Source of the DNA: Deltaproteobacteria bacterium
GTDB taxonomy: Bacteria; Chloroflexota; Dehalococcoidia; Dehalococcoidales; BS750m-G39
Direction: 5' to 3'
DNA length: 64,000 nucleotides
NCBI GenBank assembly: GCA_030603275.1
Contig: JAUVYB010000001.1
Span: 83,832 to 147,831, forward strand
Program-made: the position numbers and the translations under genes
In this document: positions 32,266-40,411 of the stretch, one piece after another
How positions within the stretch are numbered: position 1 is the stretch's first letter
Layout of the letters: every line of letters begins with the position of its first letter
Notes under the pieces: model-generated
Told to the model about the DNA's origin: nothing
The model's input: the letters and a program-made list of their open reading frames with translations, nothing else
Databases searched by the model: none

Positions 32266-34671
32266 TCAGCCCCTCAGCGTAGCGCCCAGCTCTTTGGACA
32301 GCTTATCTATGATTTTCTGCTGAACCTTGTTAGCCGCTTCATCAGTTAAAGTTTTAGTTGAGGACTGGAAGGTAATTCTATAGGCCAGCGATTTTTTGTC
32401 CGCCGGCAGTTTCCCGCCGGTATACAGGTCAAAGAGGGCAACCCGGGTCACCAGGGGAAAGCCGGTCATAACATCCATCACCTGTCGGTGAGTCACGCTT
32501 AAGCCAACCACCAGGGCAATATCCCTGACCACCGCCGGAAAGCGCGAAATCGGCTGGAATAATTTATGCTCAAGGGTAAAAGGTAAAATTTCGGTCAGGT
32601 TAATCTCAAAGAGACAGGCCTTCTCAGAAAGGTCAAAGGTCTCGATTACTTTATGGTGCAGCTCCCCGACCACGCCCAGTTTTTTACCCCCGACAACTAT
32701 AGCCGCCTGTTTAGCCGGGTTTAAGCTCTCGTCATCTGCCGGCTTGAAATCGGCTTCCACCCCTAAATGATGGAGCAACCCCTCAACCACCCCCTTGGCG
32801 TCAAAAAAGTCCACCGGTTCATCCCCGCCGTGCCAGGACTCGTCGAATCTGGGGCCGGCCAGCAGACCGCAGAGCATCTCCGGTTCATCGGGCAGGTCAT
32901 TCGGCCGCCGCTGGTACACCCTCCCCAGCTCAAAGAGCCTGATGCCGCCCTCTTCATGCCTCCGGTTTGCCTCCAGCGCCGCCAGCAGGTTAGCCCGCAA
33001 ACTGGGGCGAAGATACTCCTGCTCGGTACTCATCGGCCTCACCACCCGCAGAGGCTCCGGCTCCAGGGGGTGTGGTTGGGGCAAGAGCTTATTCATCAAA
33101 TCCAGGCTGGTCAGGGAATAGGTAATTACCTCATAAAAGCCGTAGCCGGCAAGGTCGCGCCTTACCTCCTGCTTGAAACCGATGATAGGCGCCGGGTTCT
33201 GCCGGGGCACCTCCCCACCGGGCATGGTCACCGGAATCCGGTCATAGCCGATAACACGGGCGACCTCCTCCACCAGGTCCTCCGCCAGACCGATGTCGCT
33301 CCGCCAGTAGGGTGCAATGGCTTTAACCTCCGAAGCCGATTTCGCCTCCTGACAGTCAAAGCCCAGAGAAGCCAGCGCTGTTTTTATCTGCCCAAGGCTG
33401 AAATCAACCCCCAGCAGGCGCTTCACCTCCCCCGTCGAAAGCAGGATGGGCTCCGGCTCCTGCTTGCCGGGATAGACATCAACTATACCTTTAGCGGCCT
33501 TGCCATCGGCTAACTCGATAATCAACCTGGTAGCCCGCCTGAGCGCCGGTACCGTCAACTCAGGGCTGATGCCCCGCTCAAAGCGCATCCGGGCCTCGCT
33601 GGGCAAGCCCAGGGTATAACCGGTATGATAGATGCTCGGCGGATTAAAATTAGCCGCTTCCAGCACGATGGCGGTGGTCCGCCCGGTCATCTCGCTGTCA
33701 GCCCCACCCATCACCCCGGCGACGGCCACCGCCCGCTCAGCGTCGGCAATAACCAGCATATCAGGGGAAAGGGGCCTCTTCGCCCCGTCCAGGGTGACCA
33801 GGACCTCACCCTCTTCCGCCCGCCGCACGATAATCTTCCGGCCCCTGACCCGGTTATAGTCAAAGGCGTGTAACGGCTCGCCGTACTCCAGCATGACAAA
33901 GTTGGTAACATCCACCACGTTATTTATCGGGCGCATGCCGCCCGCCAGAAGCCGCTGCTGCAACCAGTGGGGGGAGGGGGCTATCTTTACACCGGTAATC
34001 AGGCTGGCGCTGTAGCGGGGGCACAGGTCGGGGGCGGTAATATCAATTGAAATCTGCTCCTCTATGGGAGCCCCCGTTTCATCGTAGCTAATATCGGGGA
34101 GGCGCACCTTCTGCCCGGTCAGGGCGGCGACCTCCCTGGCGATGCCGATTACCGACAGGCAATCGGGGCGGTTGGGGGTTACATCCAGGTCAAAGATAAC
34201 ATCGCCCATAAAATCAGCCAGCGGGGTGCCAACTTTAGCTTCGGCGGCTAAAACCATGATGTCCTGGTGGTAATCAGAGATGCCCAGCTCTCTCTCCGAA
34301 CACACCATGCCATTGGAGGCCACCCCCCGAATATTGGCCGCCTCCAGCTGAACTATCTGGCCGCTGTGCCCGTCGATAAGCCGGGCGCCGACGCGGGCAA
34401 AGGCAACCTTATCGCCCACCTTGAGATTAGGCGCCCCGCAGACCACGGTCTGCTGCTCGGTGCCCAGGTCAACGATAGGCAGCTTAAGGCGGTCGGCATT
34501 GGGGTGGGGGTTAATGGCTAAAATCTGCCCGACAACGATGCCTTCCCAGTTACCGCCGATAACCTGCCACCCCTTGGCCTCGGTGCCGGCCATGGTCAAT
34601 TTATCGGCCAGCTCAGCCGGGGATAAGTCTATATCCACATATTGCTCGAGCCACTTCAGTGAGACCTTCAT
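32266..34671 (-). CDS. pheT: Phenylalanyl-tRNA synthetase beta subunit
   Basis: 801 residues with the full bacterial layout. EMAP-type tRNA-binding domain at about 40-150 (VVGQILAINPHPNADRLKL), B3/B4 editing domain, B5 domain, then the catalytic-core-like domain (FELGRVYQRRP) and a C-terminal FDX-ACB anticodon domain (FPAVVRDIALVV). Forms the (alpha-beta)2 enzyme with the pheS product encoded 10 bases upstream. Confidence 0.97.
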   Translation of the reverse strand: MKVSLKWLEQYVDIDLSPAELADKLTMAGTEAKGWQVIGGNWEGIVVGQILAINPHPNADRLKLPIVDLGTEQQTVVCGAPNLKVGDKVAFARVGARLIDGHSGQIVQLEAANIRGVASNGMVCSERELGISDYHQDIMVLAAEAKVGTPLADFMGDVIFDLDVTPNRPDCLSVIGIAREVAALTGQKVRLPDISYDETGAPIEEQISIDITAPDLCPRYSASLITGVKIAPSPHWLQQRLLAGGMRPINNVVDVTNFVMLEYGEPLHAFDYNRVRGRKIIVRRAEEGEVLVTLDGAKRPLSPDMLVIADAERAVAVAGVMGGADSEMTGRTTAIVLEAANFNPPSIYHTGYTLGLPSEARMRFERGISPELTVPALRRATRLIIELADGKAAKGIVDVYPGKQEPEPILLSTGEVKRLLGVDFSLGQIKTALASLGFDCQEAKSASEVKAIAPYWRSDIGLAEDLVEEVARVIGYDRIPVTMPGGEVPRQNPAPIIGFKQEVRRDLAGYGFYEVITYSLTSLDLMNKLLPQPHPLEPEPLRVVRPMSTEQEYLRPSLRANLLAALEANRRHEEGGIRLFELGRVYQRRPNDLPDEPEMLCGLLAGPRFDESWHGGDEPVDFFDAKGVVEGLLHHLGVEADFKPADDESLNPAKQAAIVVGGKKLGVVGELHHKVIETFDLSEKACLFEINLTEILPFTLEHKLFQPISRFPAVVRDIALVVGLSVTHRQVMDVMTGFPLVTRVALFDLYTGGKLPADKKSLAYRITFQSSTKTLTDEAANKVQQKIIDKLSKELGATLRG

Positions 34672-34681
34672 TCTTTTGCCT

Positions 34682-35725
34682 TTAGAACTGCCTTAAAAAT
34701 CTAAGGTCGCTGCCGTAGAGCAACCTGATATCATCAATACCGTAGCGGAGCATGGGCAGGCGGTCTATGCCCATGCCAAAGGCGAAGCTGGTATATTCCC
34801 TGGGGTCAATGCCGCTCCGCTCCAGCACCCGGGGATGGGTCATGCCCGCCCCCAGTACCTCAATCCAGCCGCTGTTACCGCAGAGCCGGCAGCCGGTGCC
34901 GCCGCAGACCAGGCACTCTATAGCCATCTCAACGCCCGGCTCAACAAAGGGGAAATAGTCACAGCGGAAGCGCACCTTTCTGTCTTCGCCGAAGAAACGG
35001 CGGGCAAACTCATAAAGCGTCCCCTTCAAATCAGCCATGGTGATATTTTTATCCACCGCCAGGCCGTCAATCTGATGGAACATGGGGACATGGGTAACAT
35101 CACTGGCCTCGTAGCGGTAGACCTTGCCCGGCATAACCACCCTTATCGGAGGCGGCATCTGCTCCATAACCCTGGTATCCACGGCGGTGGTGTGGGTGCG
35201 CAGCAGCATATTTCTCTCGCCCTTTTCGGTCTCGGCGTCAACCCAGAGGGTAGCCATGCTGTCACGGGCCGGGTGGTGGCGGGTTATGTTTAATGCCTCA
35301 AAATTATAGTAGTCCCACTCTACCTCCGGCCCCTCCACCACCTGAAAGCCCATGGAGACGAATATGTCACATATTTCGGTTACAGTCTGGGTGAGGGGAT
35401 GCAGACGGCCTGTGGGGAAATGACGTCCGGGCAGGGTAATATCTATACCCTCCTCCCCGGCGCTGGCCAGCTTCGCCTGCTTGAGAAGCCGGGCTTTTTG
35501 CTCCAGGCTCTCCTCCAGGCCGGTTTTAATCTGGTTAGACAGAGCGCCCACCTGCCTCCTCTCCTCGATGGGTAATTTAGCCAGGCCGCGCAGTATGCTG
35601 GTTAGCTGGCTCTTCTTACCCAGGTAGCGGACCCGCCAGGCTTCCAGGTCTTTGGCCTGGCTAACGGCCCCCAGCTCCTTGAGGGCGCTTGATTTTAGCT
35701 CTTTTAGCTGCTTTATCATCTCCAT
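34682..35725 (-). CDS. pheS: Phenylalanyl-tRNA synthetase alpha subunit
   Basis: 347 residues: an N-terminal coiled coil (1-85), then class II motifs including [50 protein letters not shown], and the C-terminal [15 protein letters not shown] and [20 protein letters not shown]. Catalytic subunit. Located after rplT as in the classic thrS-to-pheT order, but separated from it by 613 bases of repeats. Confidence 0.97.
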   Translation of the reverse strand: MEMIKQLKELKSSALKELGAVSQAKDLEAWRVRYLGKKSQLTSILRGLAKLPIEERRQVGALSNQIKTGLEESLEQKARLLKQAKLASAGEEGIDITLPGRHFPTGRLHPLTQTVTEICDIFVSMGFQVVEGPEVEWDYYNFEALNITRHHPARDSMATLWVDAETEKGERNMLLRTHTTAVDTRVMEQMPPPIRVVMPGKVYRYEASDVTHVPMFHQIDGLAVDKNITMADLKGTLYEFARRFFGEDRKVRFRCDYFPFVEPGVEMAIECLVCGGTGCRLCGNSGWIEVLGAGMTHPRVLERSGIDPREYTSFAFGMGIDRLPMLRYGIDDIRLLYGSDLRFLRQF

Positions 35726-35769
35726 ATCTTGGGCAGATTATAGGTTATAAGCTAGGGACGGGTCAAGGA

Positions 35770-35866
35770 AGTTATCAACCTCACCCCCTGTATCCCCCTC
35801 TCCAATCTTGGAGAAGGGGAGGATTTTTTTAAGAAGAGGGGGCTTTGCCCCCTCTTAAACACCCAC
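35770..35866 (-). repeat. Repeat family A, copy 3 (upstream of pheS)
   Basis: Minus-strand orientation. Hairpin 1 is 35834-35856 (10-bp stem AAGAGGGGGC with a 3-base loop). Hairpin 2 (CCCCTTCTCC/GGAGAGGGGG type, 35796-35821) follows, and the tail ATACAGGGGGTGAGGTTGAT ends about 45 bases from pheS. One base of the tail core differs from copies 1 and 2. Confidence 0.85.
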
Positions 35867-35929
35867 TCACTCTCAACTTACCATAACGCTAAAAACAAAT
35901 CCCCGTAGCTAGCCACGCCTGAATTGTTT

Positions 35930-36290
35930 CCCCCATTTTTTTTAGTGCTGTTTTTGTCGCCTCCCCTTTTCCCCACCCCCCCCAAGACGAAATTAATAGA
36001 AGTATCACTTCTGTAGGGCGGGTGGGTGGGAAGCAATACGCACTCTAAAAATCAGACTAGGCCTCCCCTTCTCCCCCCACCCAAAATAGATTTTGATATA
36101 TCCAATCCGCCAAACTTTGAAATTACCCCCTAAATAAGGAAGTCCTAGAAGCGCAGCTTATAAGGGCGGGAGGGTGGGACGTAAAACAACCGAAAAAAAC
36201 GGGGTGGGGGAAATAAGAGAGCCTAAGAAAGGTCTCACCTCTTTCGGGAGGGTGGGACGTAAAACACCGGTTAAAAACGGGGGATGAAAC
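35930..36290 (-). repeat. Array of three family B repeats between rplT and pheS
   Basis: Two full copies and one partial copy lie head to tail. On the plus strand each copy begins with a C-rich run (CTCCCCTTTTCCCCACC; CTCCCCTTCTCCCCCCACCC). Each ends in the G motif: GGGCGGGTGGGTGGG (36016-36030), GGGCGGGAGGGTGGG (36164-36178), and a three-tract GGGAGGGTGGG (36246-36256). GACGTAAAACA and an AAAAACGGGG stretch follow copies two and three. No gene is seen. In the direction of transcription they precede family A copy 3. Confidence 0.85.
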
Positions 36291-36313
36291 AAAAAGGGGG
36301 GCGTTAGCCCCCC
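36291..36313 (-). terminator. Terminator after rplT
   Basis: On the minus strand GGGGGGC-TAAC-GCCCCCC (7 bp, 4-base loop) is followed by TTTTT. It ends the thrS-infC-rpmI-rplT transcript 25 bases after the rplT stop. Confidence 0.85.
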
Positions 36314-36338
36314 TCTCTAAAAAGCTTTATCCTGATAA

Positions 36339-36698
36339 TTAGTTCTGTAGCTGGCCTTTAGCCGTGGTTACCAGGCTGGCAAAGGCCTCAGGCTCCCTGA
36401 CCGCCATATCGGCCAGCATCTTGCGGTCTATTTCAACCCCCGACTTCTTCAAGCCGTAGATAAACTGGCCGTAGCTAAGACCCTGGGCCCGGCTGGCGGC
36501 GTTAACCCGCACAATCCACAGCCGCCTCATATCGCCCTTCCGCTCCCGGCGGTGAGCATAGGCATAGCTCAGGGCATGAAGCATAGACTCGTGAGCCCGC
36601 TTATAAAGGGAATGCCGGGTCGCCCGGTGCCCCTTGGTCAGGGCCAGCACTTTTTTATGTCGCTTATGGGTAGTTAAACCTCTCTTTATTCTGGCCAA
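36339..36698 (-). CDS. rplT: Large ribosomal subunit protein bL20
   Basis: 119 residues: [42 protein letters not shown] then [21 protein letters not shown], the bL20 signature. Needed early in 50S assembly, and in several bacteria it represses its own operon. 12 bases after rpmI. Confidence 0.97.
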   Translation of the reverse strand: MARIKRGLTTHKRHKKVLALTKGHRATRHSLYKRAHESMLHALSYAYAHRRERKGDMRRLWIVRVNAASRAQGLSYGQFIYGLKKSGVEIDRKMLADMAVREPEAFASLVTTAKGQLQN

Positions 36699-36710
36699 GA
36701 TATCACCCCT

Positions 36711-36914
36711 CTACTTTACCCCGTAAGGTATAAGCCTCTTTATCCTGGTGCGGTCACTGGGATGCAGTGGTATAGTCTCATCAAATAGACCCTTGCTCCG
36801 CTTCGACTTGCGGCGGCGCAGATGGCTCTTGCCACCCTTCATCCGCATAATTTTGCCGCTACCGGTGATATGGAAGCGGCTCTTGGCCCCTTTATGAGTT
36901 TTTAATTTAGGCAC
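36711..36914 (-). CDS. rpmI: Large ribosomal subunit protein bL35
   Basis: 67 residues: MPKLKTHKGAKSRFHITGSGKI and KSHLRRRKSKRSKGL are typical of bL35. Sits between infC and rplT in the standard order. Confidence 0.97.
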   Translation of the reverse strand: MPKLKTHKGAKSRFHITGSGKIMRMKGGKSHLRRRKSKRSKGLFDETIPLHPSDRTRIKRLIPYGVK

Positions 36915-36926
36915 GTTAAGACTCCG

Positions 36927-37559
36927 CTATTTCCCCTCTTTTTTAGCTTCGGTTTTAGTTTCGGTTTTAGCTTCGGCTTTAGCCTCGGTTTTAGTTTCGG
37001 CTTTAGCCTCTGTTTTAGCTTCAGTTTTAGCTTCTGTCTTTACCTTCTGGGCAGTCAACGGCAAGAGGATAACGTTCATGTTCCTCTCCTCTATCAACGG
37101 TTGCCGGGCAATCGCCGCCGCCCCCGCTAGCTGCTCTGTCATCCTCTGAATCAATTTCCAGCCAAGCTCGGGGTGGGTAATTTCGCGCCCCCTGAACCTC
37201 ACCGTCACCTTAACCCTGTCCCCCCCGCCCAGCAGTTTTTTGGCCATCCTGACCTTGGACTCGAAATCGTGGCTACCAATCTTGGGTCGCAGCCTGACCT
37301 CTCTAAGCAGGGAAACCTTCTGGCCCTTCCTCTGCTCACGCTCTTTCTTGGCCTGCTCATACCTGTACTTGCCATAGTCAAGCAGGCGACAGACCGGGGG
37401 TACTGCGGTAGGGGCAACCTCAACCAGGTCAAGATCATGTTTCCTAGCCATCTCCCGCGCCTGGAGTATAGGCATAATACCCAACTGCTCACCCTTCTCC
37501 CCCACCAGACGGATTTCTCTGGCTATAATACCCTGGTTAATCCGTAGTGATTTAGCTAT
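36927..37559 (-). CDS. infC: Translation initiation factor IF-3, ATA start
   Basis: 210 residues if started at ATA 37559. Conserved IF3 sequence begins well upstream of any ATG: AKSLRINQGIIAREIRLVGEKGEQLGIM is in frame, and the only start with a binding site is ATA, 9 bases after GGAGGT. IF3 genes often use AUU-type starts because IF3 itself rejects such codons, giving autoregulation. The linker and C-domain (LDYGKYRYEQAKKEREQRKG, VKVTVRFRGREITHPELG) are normal. The last 35 or so residues are a Lys/Thr/Glu/Ala repeat (KTEAKTEAK) beyond the usual end. Confidence 0.93.
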   Translation of the reverse strand: MAKSLRINQGIIAREIRLVGEKGEQLGIMPILQAREMARKHDLDLVEVAPTAVPPVCRLLDYGKYRYEQAKKEREQRKGQKVSLLREVRLRPKIGSHDFESKVRMAKKLLGGGDRVKVTVRFRGREITHPELGWKLIQRMTEQLAGAAAIARQPLIEERNMNVILLPLTAQKVKTEAKTEAKTEAKAETKTEAKAEAKTETKTEAKKEGK

Positions 37560-37634
37560 GTCCTGTTTACCTCCACGGAGCCCGAGTCAGGTTACGACCA
37601 CAAACTATAGCATAACCCCTCAAAGCCAGTCAAG

Positions 37635-39395
37635 TTACAGTTTCAACTCCTGGGTCCGGCTTGCCATAGCTTGCTTAACGCCCTGCTTAAAGCTATCCGG
37701 AGACTGGGCAGCCATCTGTTCGCCGGTGCGCAGGCGGACGGAAACGTTAGACTCAGCCTCCTCCCTGTCACCGACCACCAGCATATAAGGAATCTTATTC
37801 AGCTGCGCCTGCCGGATTTTGAGGTTCACCCTCTCCGAGCGGCCGTCGACCTCCACCCGCACCCCGTCGGCTTTAAACTCAGCCTCCAGCTTACGGGCGT
37901 AGTCCAGGTGGCGGTCGGCCACCGGAATAATCATCGCCTGAACCGGCGCCAGCCATACCGGGAAGGCGCCCCCGTAGTGCTCCACCAGCGAAGCCAGAAA
38001 GCGTTCCATGCTCCCCAGCACGGTGCGGTGCACCATGGCTACCATATGCTCCTTGCCATCCTCACCGATATAGTTGACGTCAAAGCGCTGGGGAAGGTTA
38101 AAATCAACCTGGACGGTGGGGCCCTGCCAGTCCCTGCCCAGGGCATCCTCAATCTTGGTATCTATCTTGGGCCCGTAGAAGACGCCCTCTCCCGGGTCAA
38201 CCTCATAGGTAATCCCGGAACTCTCAAGGGCTTTACGCAGAATCTCCGTAGCCTCCTCCCAGACATCAAGGGCGCCGGCGTATTTCTCGGGCCGGGTAGA
38301 TAGCAAAACCTTTCGATTGGTAAAACCAAAGGTCTCCATCATAAAGCGGGTCAGCTCCAGGACCCCGACTACCTCCTCTTCCAGCTGGTCAAAGCGGCAG
38401 AAAATATGGGCGTCGTCCTGGGTAAACCCCCTCACCCGGGACAGACCATGCAGCACCCCGGAGCGCTCATAGCGATAGACCGTGCCCAGCTCGGCGTAGC
38501 GCAGCGGCAGCTCCCGGTAGCTGCGCTGGCTGGTCTTATAAATCAGGATATGCCCCAGGCAGTTCATCGGTCTAATAACATACTCCTGCCCATCTACGTC
38601 CATAGGGCTGTACATGCTCTCACGGTAAAAGTCCCAGTGGCCGCTGGTCTGCCACAAATCCCGCTTGGCGATGTGGGGGGTATATATCAGGTCGTAGCCA
38701 CGCTTGATATGCTCGTCCTTCCAGAAATCCTCAATGACACGGCGTATCACCGACCCCCTGGGGTGCCAGTGAACCAGCCCCGGCCCCGCCTCCTCATGAA
38801 TACTGAACAGGTCAAGCTCCCGGCCCAGCTTGCGGTGGTCGCGTTTGGCCGCCTCATCAAGCCTTGTAAGGTGCTCCTCCAGGGCTTCTTTAGTATCAAA
38901 GGCAACACCGTATACCCGCTGCAACATGGGGCGGTGCTCGTCCCCCCGCCAGTAGGCGCCGGCGATACTGACCAGCTTGAAGGCCTTTATCTCGCCGGTA
39001 GCGCCAACATGGGGCCCCCGGCACAAATCAAGGAAGTCTCCCTGCCGGTACAGCCCCACCTTCTCATCGGGTATCTCCTCGATTAGCTCCAGCTTATACG
39101 GCTGGGCGGCAAACAGCGAACGGGCCTCCTTCTTGGAGACATCCTCCCGGCTAAAGGGAAGGTTGGCGGCGATTATCTCCTTCATCTTGGCCTCGATAAC
39201 CGGCAAATCGTCCATGGTCAGCGAGCGGGGCAGCTCAAAGTCGTAGTAAAAGCCGTCCCGGACAGCCGGGCCGATGCCGAACCTGGCATCGGGGAAGATA
39301 GACTGCACCGCCTCAGCCAGGACATGGGATGCGGAATGCCGCATTGTCTCCAGCTTATCACTATCGGCTACTTTCGGCAGTTTAGCAGAAGCCAT
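37635..39395 (-). CDS. thrS: Threonyl-tRNA synthetase without TGS domain
   Basis: 586 residues. The sequence begins directly with the editing domain (RHSASHVLAEAVQSIFPDARFGIGP; CRGPHVGATGEI), then the class II catalytic core (PMNCLGHILIYK, RYERSGVLHGLSRVRGFTQDDAHIFC, HRTVLGSMERF) and the C-terminal anticodon domain. The usual 60-residue N-terminal TGS domain is absent, and no frame upstream encodes one. ATG 39395 follows AGAGGA. First gene of thrS-infC-rpmI-rplT. Confidence 0.96.
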   Translation of the reverse strand: MASAKLPKVADSDKLETMRHSASHVLAEAVQSIFPDARFGIGPAVRDGFYYDFELPRSLTMDDLPVIEAKMKEIIAANLPFSREDVSKKEARSLFAAQPYKLELIEEIPDEKVGLYRQGDFLDLCRGPHVGATGEIKAFKLVSIAGAYWRGDEHRPMLQRVYGVAFDTKEALEEHLTRLDEAAKRDHRKLGRELDLFSIHEEAGPGLVHWHPRGSVIRRVIEDFWKDEHIKRGYDLIYTPHIAKRDLWQTSGHWDFYRESMYSPMDVDGQEYVIRPMNCLGHILIYKTSQRSYRELPLRYAELGTVYRYERSGVLHGLSRVRGFTQDDAHIFCRFDQLEEEVVGVLELTRFMMETFGFTNRKVLLSTRPEKYAGALDVWEEATEILRKALESSGITYEVDPGEGVFYGPKIDTKIEDALGRDWQGPTVQVDFNLPQRFDVNYIGEDGKEHMVAMVHRTVLGSMERFLASLVEHYGGAFPVWLAPVQAMIIPVADRHLDYARKLEAEFKADGVRVEVDGRSERVNLKIRQAQLNKIPYMLVVGDREEAESNVSVRLRTGEQMAAQSPDSFKQGVKQAMASRTQELKL

Positions 39396-39447
39396 GGTCA
39401 AAATCCTCTCGATATTGGGAAAACCACTTGATTATACCAGCTAACAA

Positions 39448-39476
39448 ATTATATCAGCTAGCAGTGGTATGCGCAA
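39448..39476 (-). promoter_or_regulatory. Promoter of the thrS-infC operon
   Basis: Minus strand TTGCGC (39476-39471), 17 bases, TATAAT (39453-39448). A second TATAAT lies at 39436-39431. The leader is short, with no room for a T-box. Confidence 0.65.
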
Positions 39477-39519
39477 TTGACCGGGCGATACTGTTGACGG
39501 CTGGCGTATATAAGGCCAC

Positions 39520-40368
39520 CTACTGCAGCTTCTGTCGCTGCCGGTAGGCATCAATATAACGCCGGGCGCGCTTATCCTGTGCCAGCACCAGGTCGGCGGC
39601 CAGAACGATGGGACGGACCTTGGCCACATTAACGATGAGGCTGGTGGCACCGGCGGCAATAACCACCGACATAAAGGCGTAGTTGATTAAATCGCGGTCG
39701 GGCAGACCAAAGGAGATGTTGCTCACCCCCAGGGTCATGTTCACCCCCAGCTCGGCCTTAACCCGCTGGATAGTTTCCAGGGTCACCTGCCCCGATTCAG
39801 TATCGGCACCCACGGCAAAAGCCAGGCAATCAATCACTATGTCCTCGGGAGGGATGCCTATCTTTCCCGCCCGCTCCACTATCTTGTGGGCTATTGCCAC
39901 TCGCCGGTCGGCGCCGGCGGGGATACCCTCGTCGTCCTGGGTCAGACCGACAACGGCGGCTCCATATTCCTTGATGACGGGTAAAACCTTGGCCAGGGAA
40001 TGCTCCTCGCCGCTGACCGAGTTGACCAGGGGCTTACCCTTATAGACCTTGAGCGCCGCCACCAGGGCATCGGAATTAGAGCTGTCGATACACAGGGGCG
40101 CGTCCACGGCTTTCATGGCGATCTTCACCGCCCTGGGCAGCATGTCTACCTCGTCCACGCCGAAGGCGCCGACGTTGACATCAATAATATCGGCGCCGGC
40201 TTCAACCTGGGCTTTAGCCTCACTGCCGATAATCTCCAGCTCGCCCGCTTTCAACGCCTCGGATAGCTTCTTTCGGCCGCTGGGGTTAATCCGCTCCCCG
40301 ATAAGCACGGTGGGCCGCCCGTCACCGATGATTACTTCTTTACCAGCGCTGGTTATCTTGGTCTCCAT
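39520..40368 (-). CDS. Methyltetrahydrofolate/corrinoid methyltransferase family protein (AcsE/MtgA-like)
   Basis: 282 residues with the dihydropteroate-synthase-like barrel: IGERINPSGRKKLSEAL, GADIIDVNVGA, CIDSSNSDALVAALKVYKGKPLVNSVSGE, LTQDDEGIP and LGVSNISFGLPDRDLIN. The family moves methyl groups between tetrahydrofolate and a corrinoid protein (AcsE in acetyl-CoA synthesis, MtgA in glycine betaine use, MetH domain). It could be the second methyltransferase for the corrinoid operon at 5.6-10.7 kb, though it is encoded 29 kb away. ATG 40368 is preferred. Confidence 0.9.
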   Translation of the reverse strand: METKITSAGKEVIIGDGRPTVLIGERINPSGRKKLSEALKAGELEIIGSEAKAQVEAGADIIDVNVGAFGVDEVDMLPRAVKIAMKAVDAPLCIDSSNSDALVAALKVYKGKPLVNSVSGEEHSLAKVLPVIKEYGAAVVGLTQDDEGIPAGADRRVAIAHKIVERAGKIGIPPEDIVIDCLAFAVGADTESGQVTLETIQRVKAELGVNMTLGVSNISFGLPDRDLINYAFMSVVIAAGATSLIVNVAKVRPIVLAADLVLAQDKRARRYIDAYRQRQKLQ

Positions 40369-40411
40369 CAATCCTTCTCCTTAAATTACATCAACTATTA
40401 CGTTACATCAA

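Noticed and set aside
27178-36320. Insertion sequence or transposon ends
   Set aside because: No transposase frame, no target-site duplications and no conserved terminal inverted repeats bounding a gene. The elements are better described as dispersed hairpin repeats.
36955-37045. CRISPR-like repeats of TTTTAGCTTCGG type
   Set aside because: They are short codon repeats in the infC tail, with no spacers of constant length.
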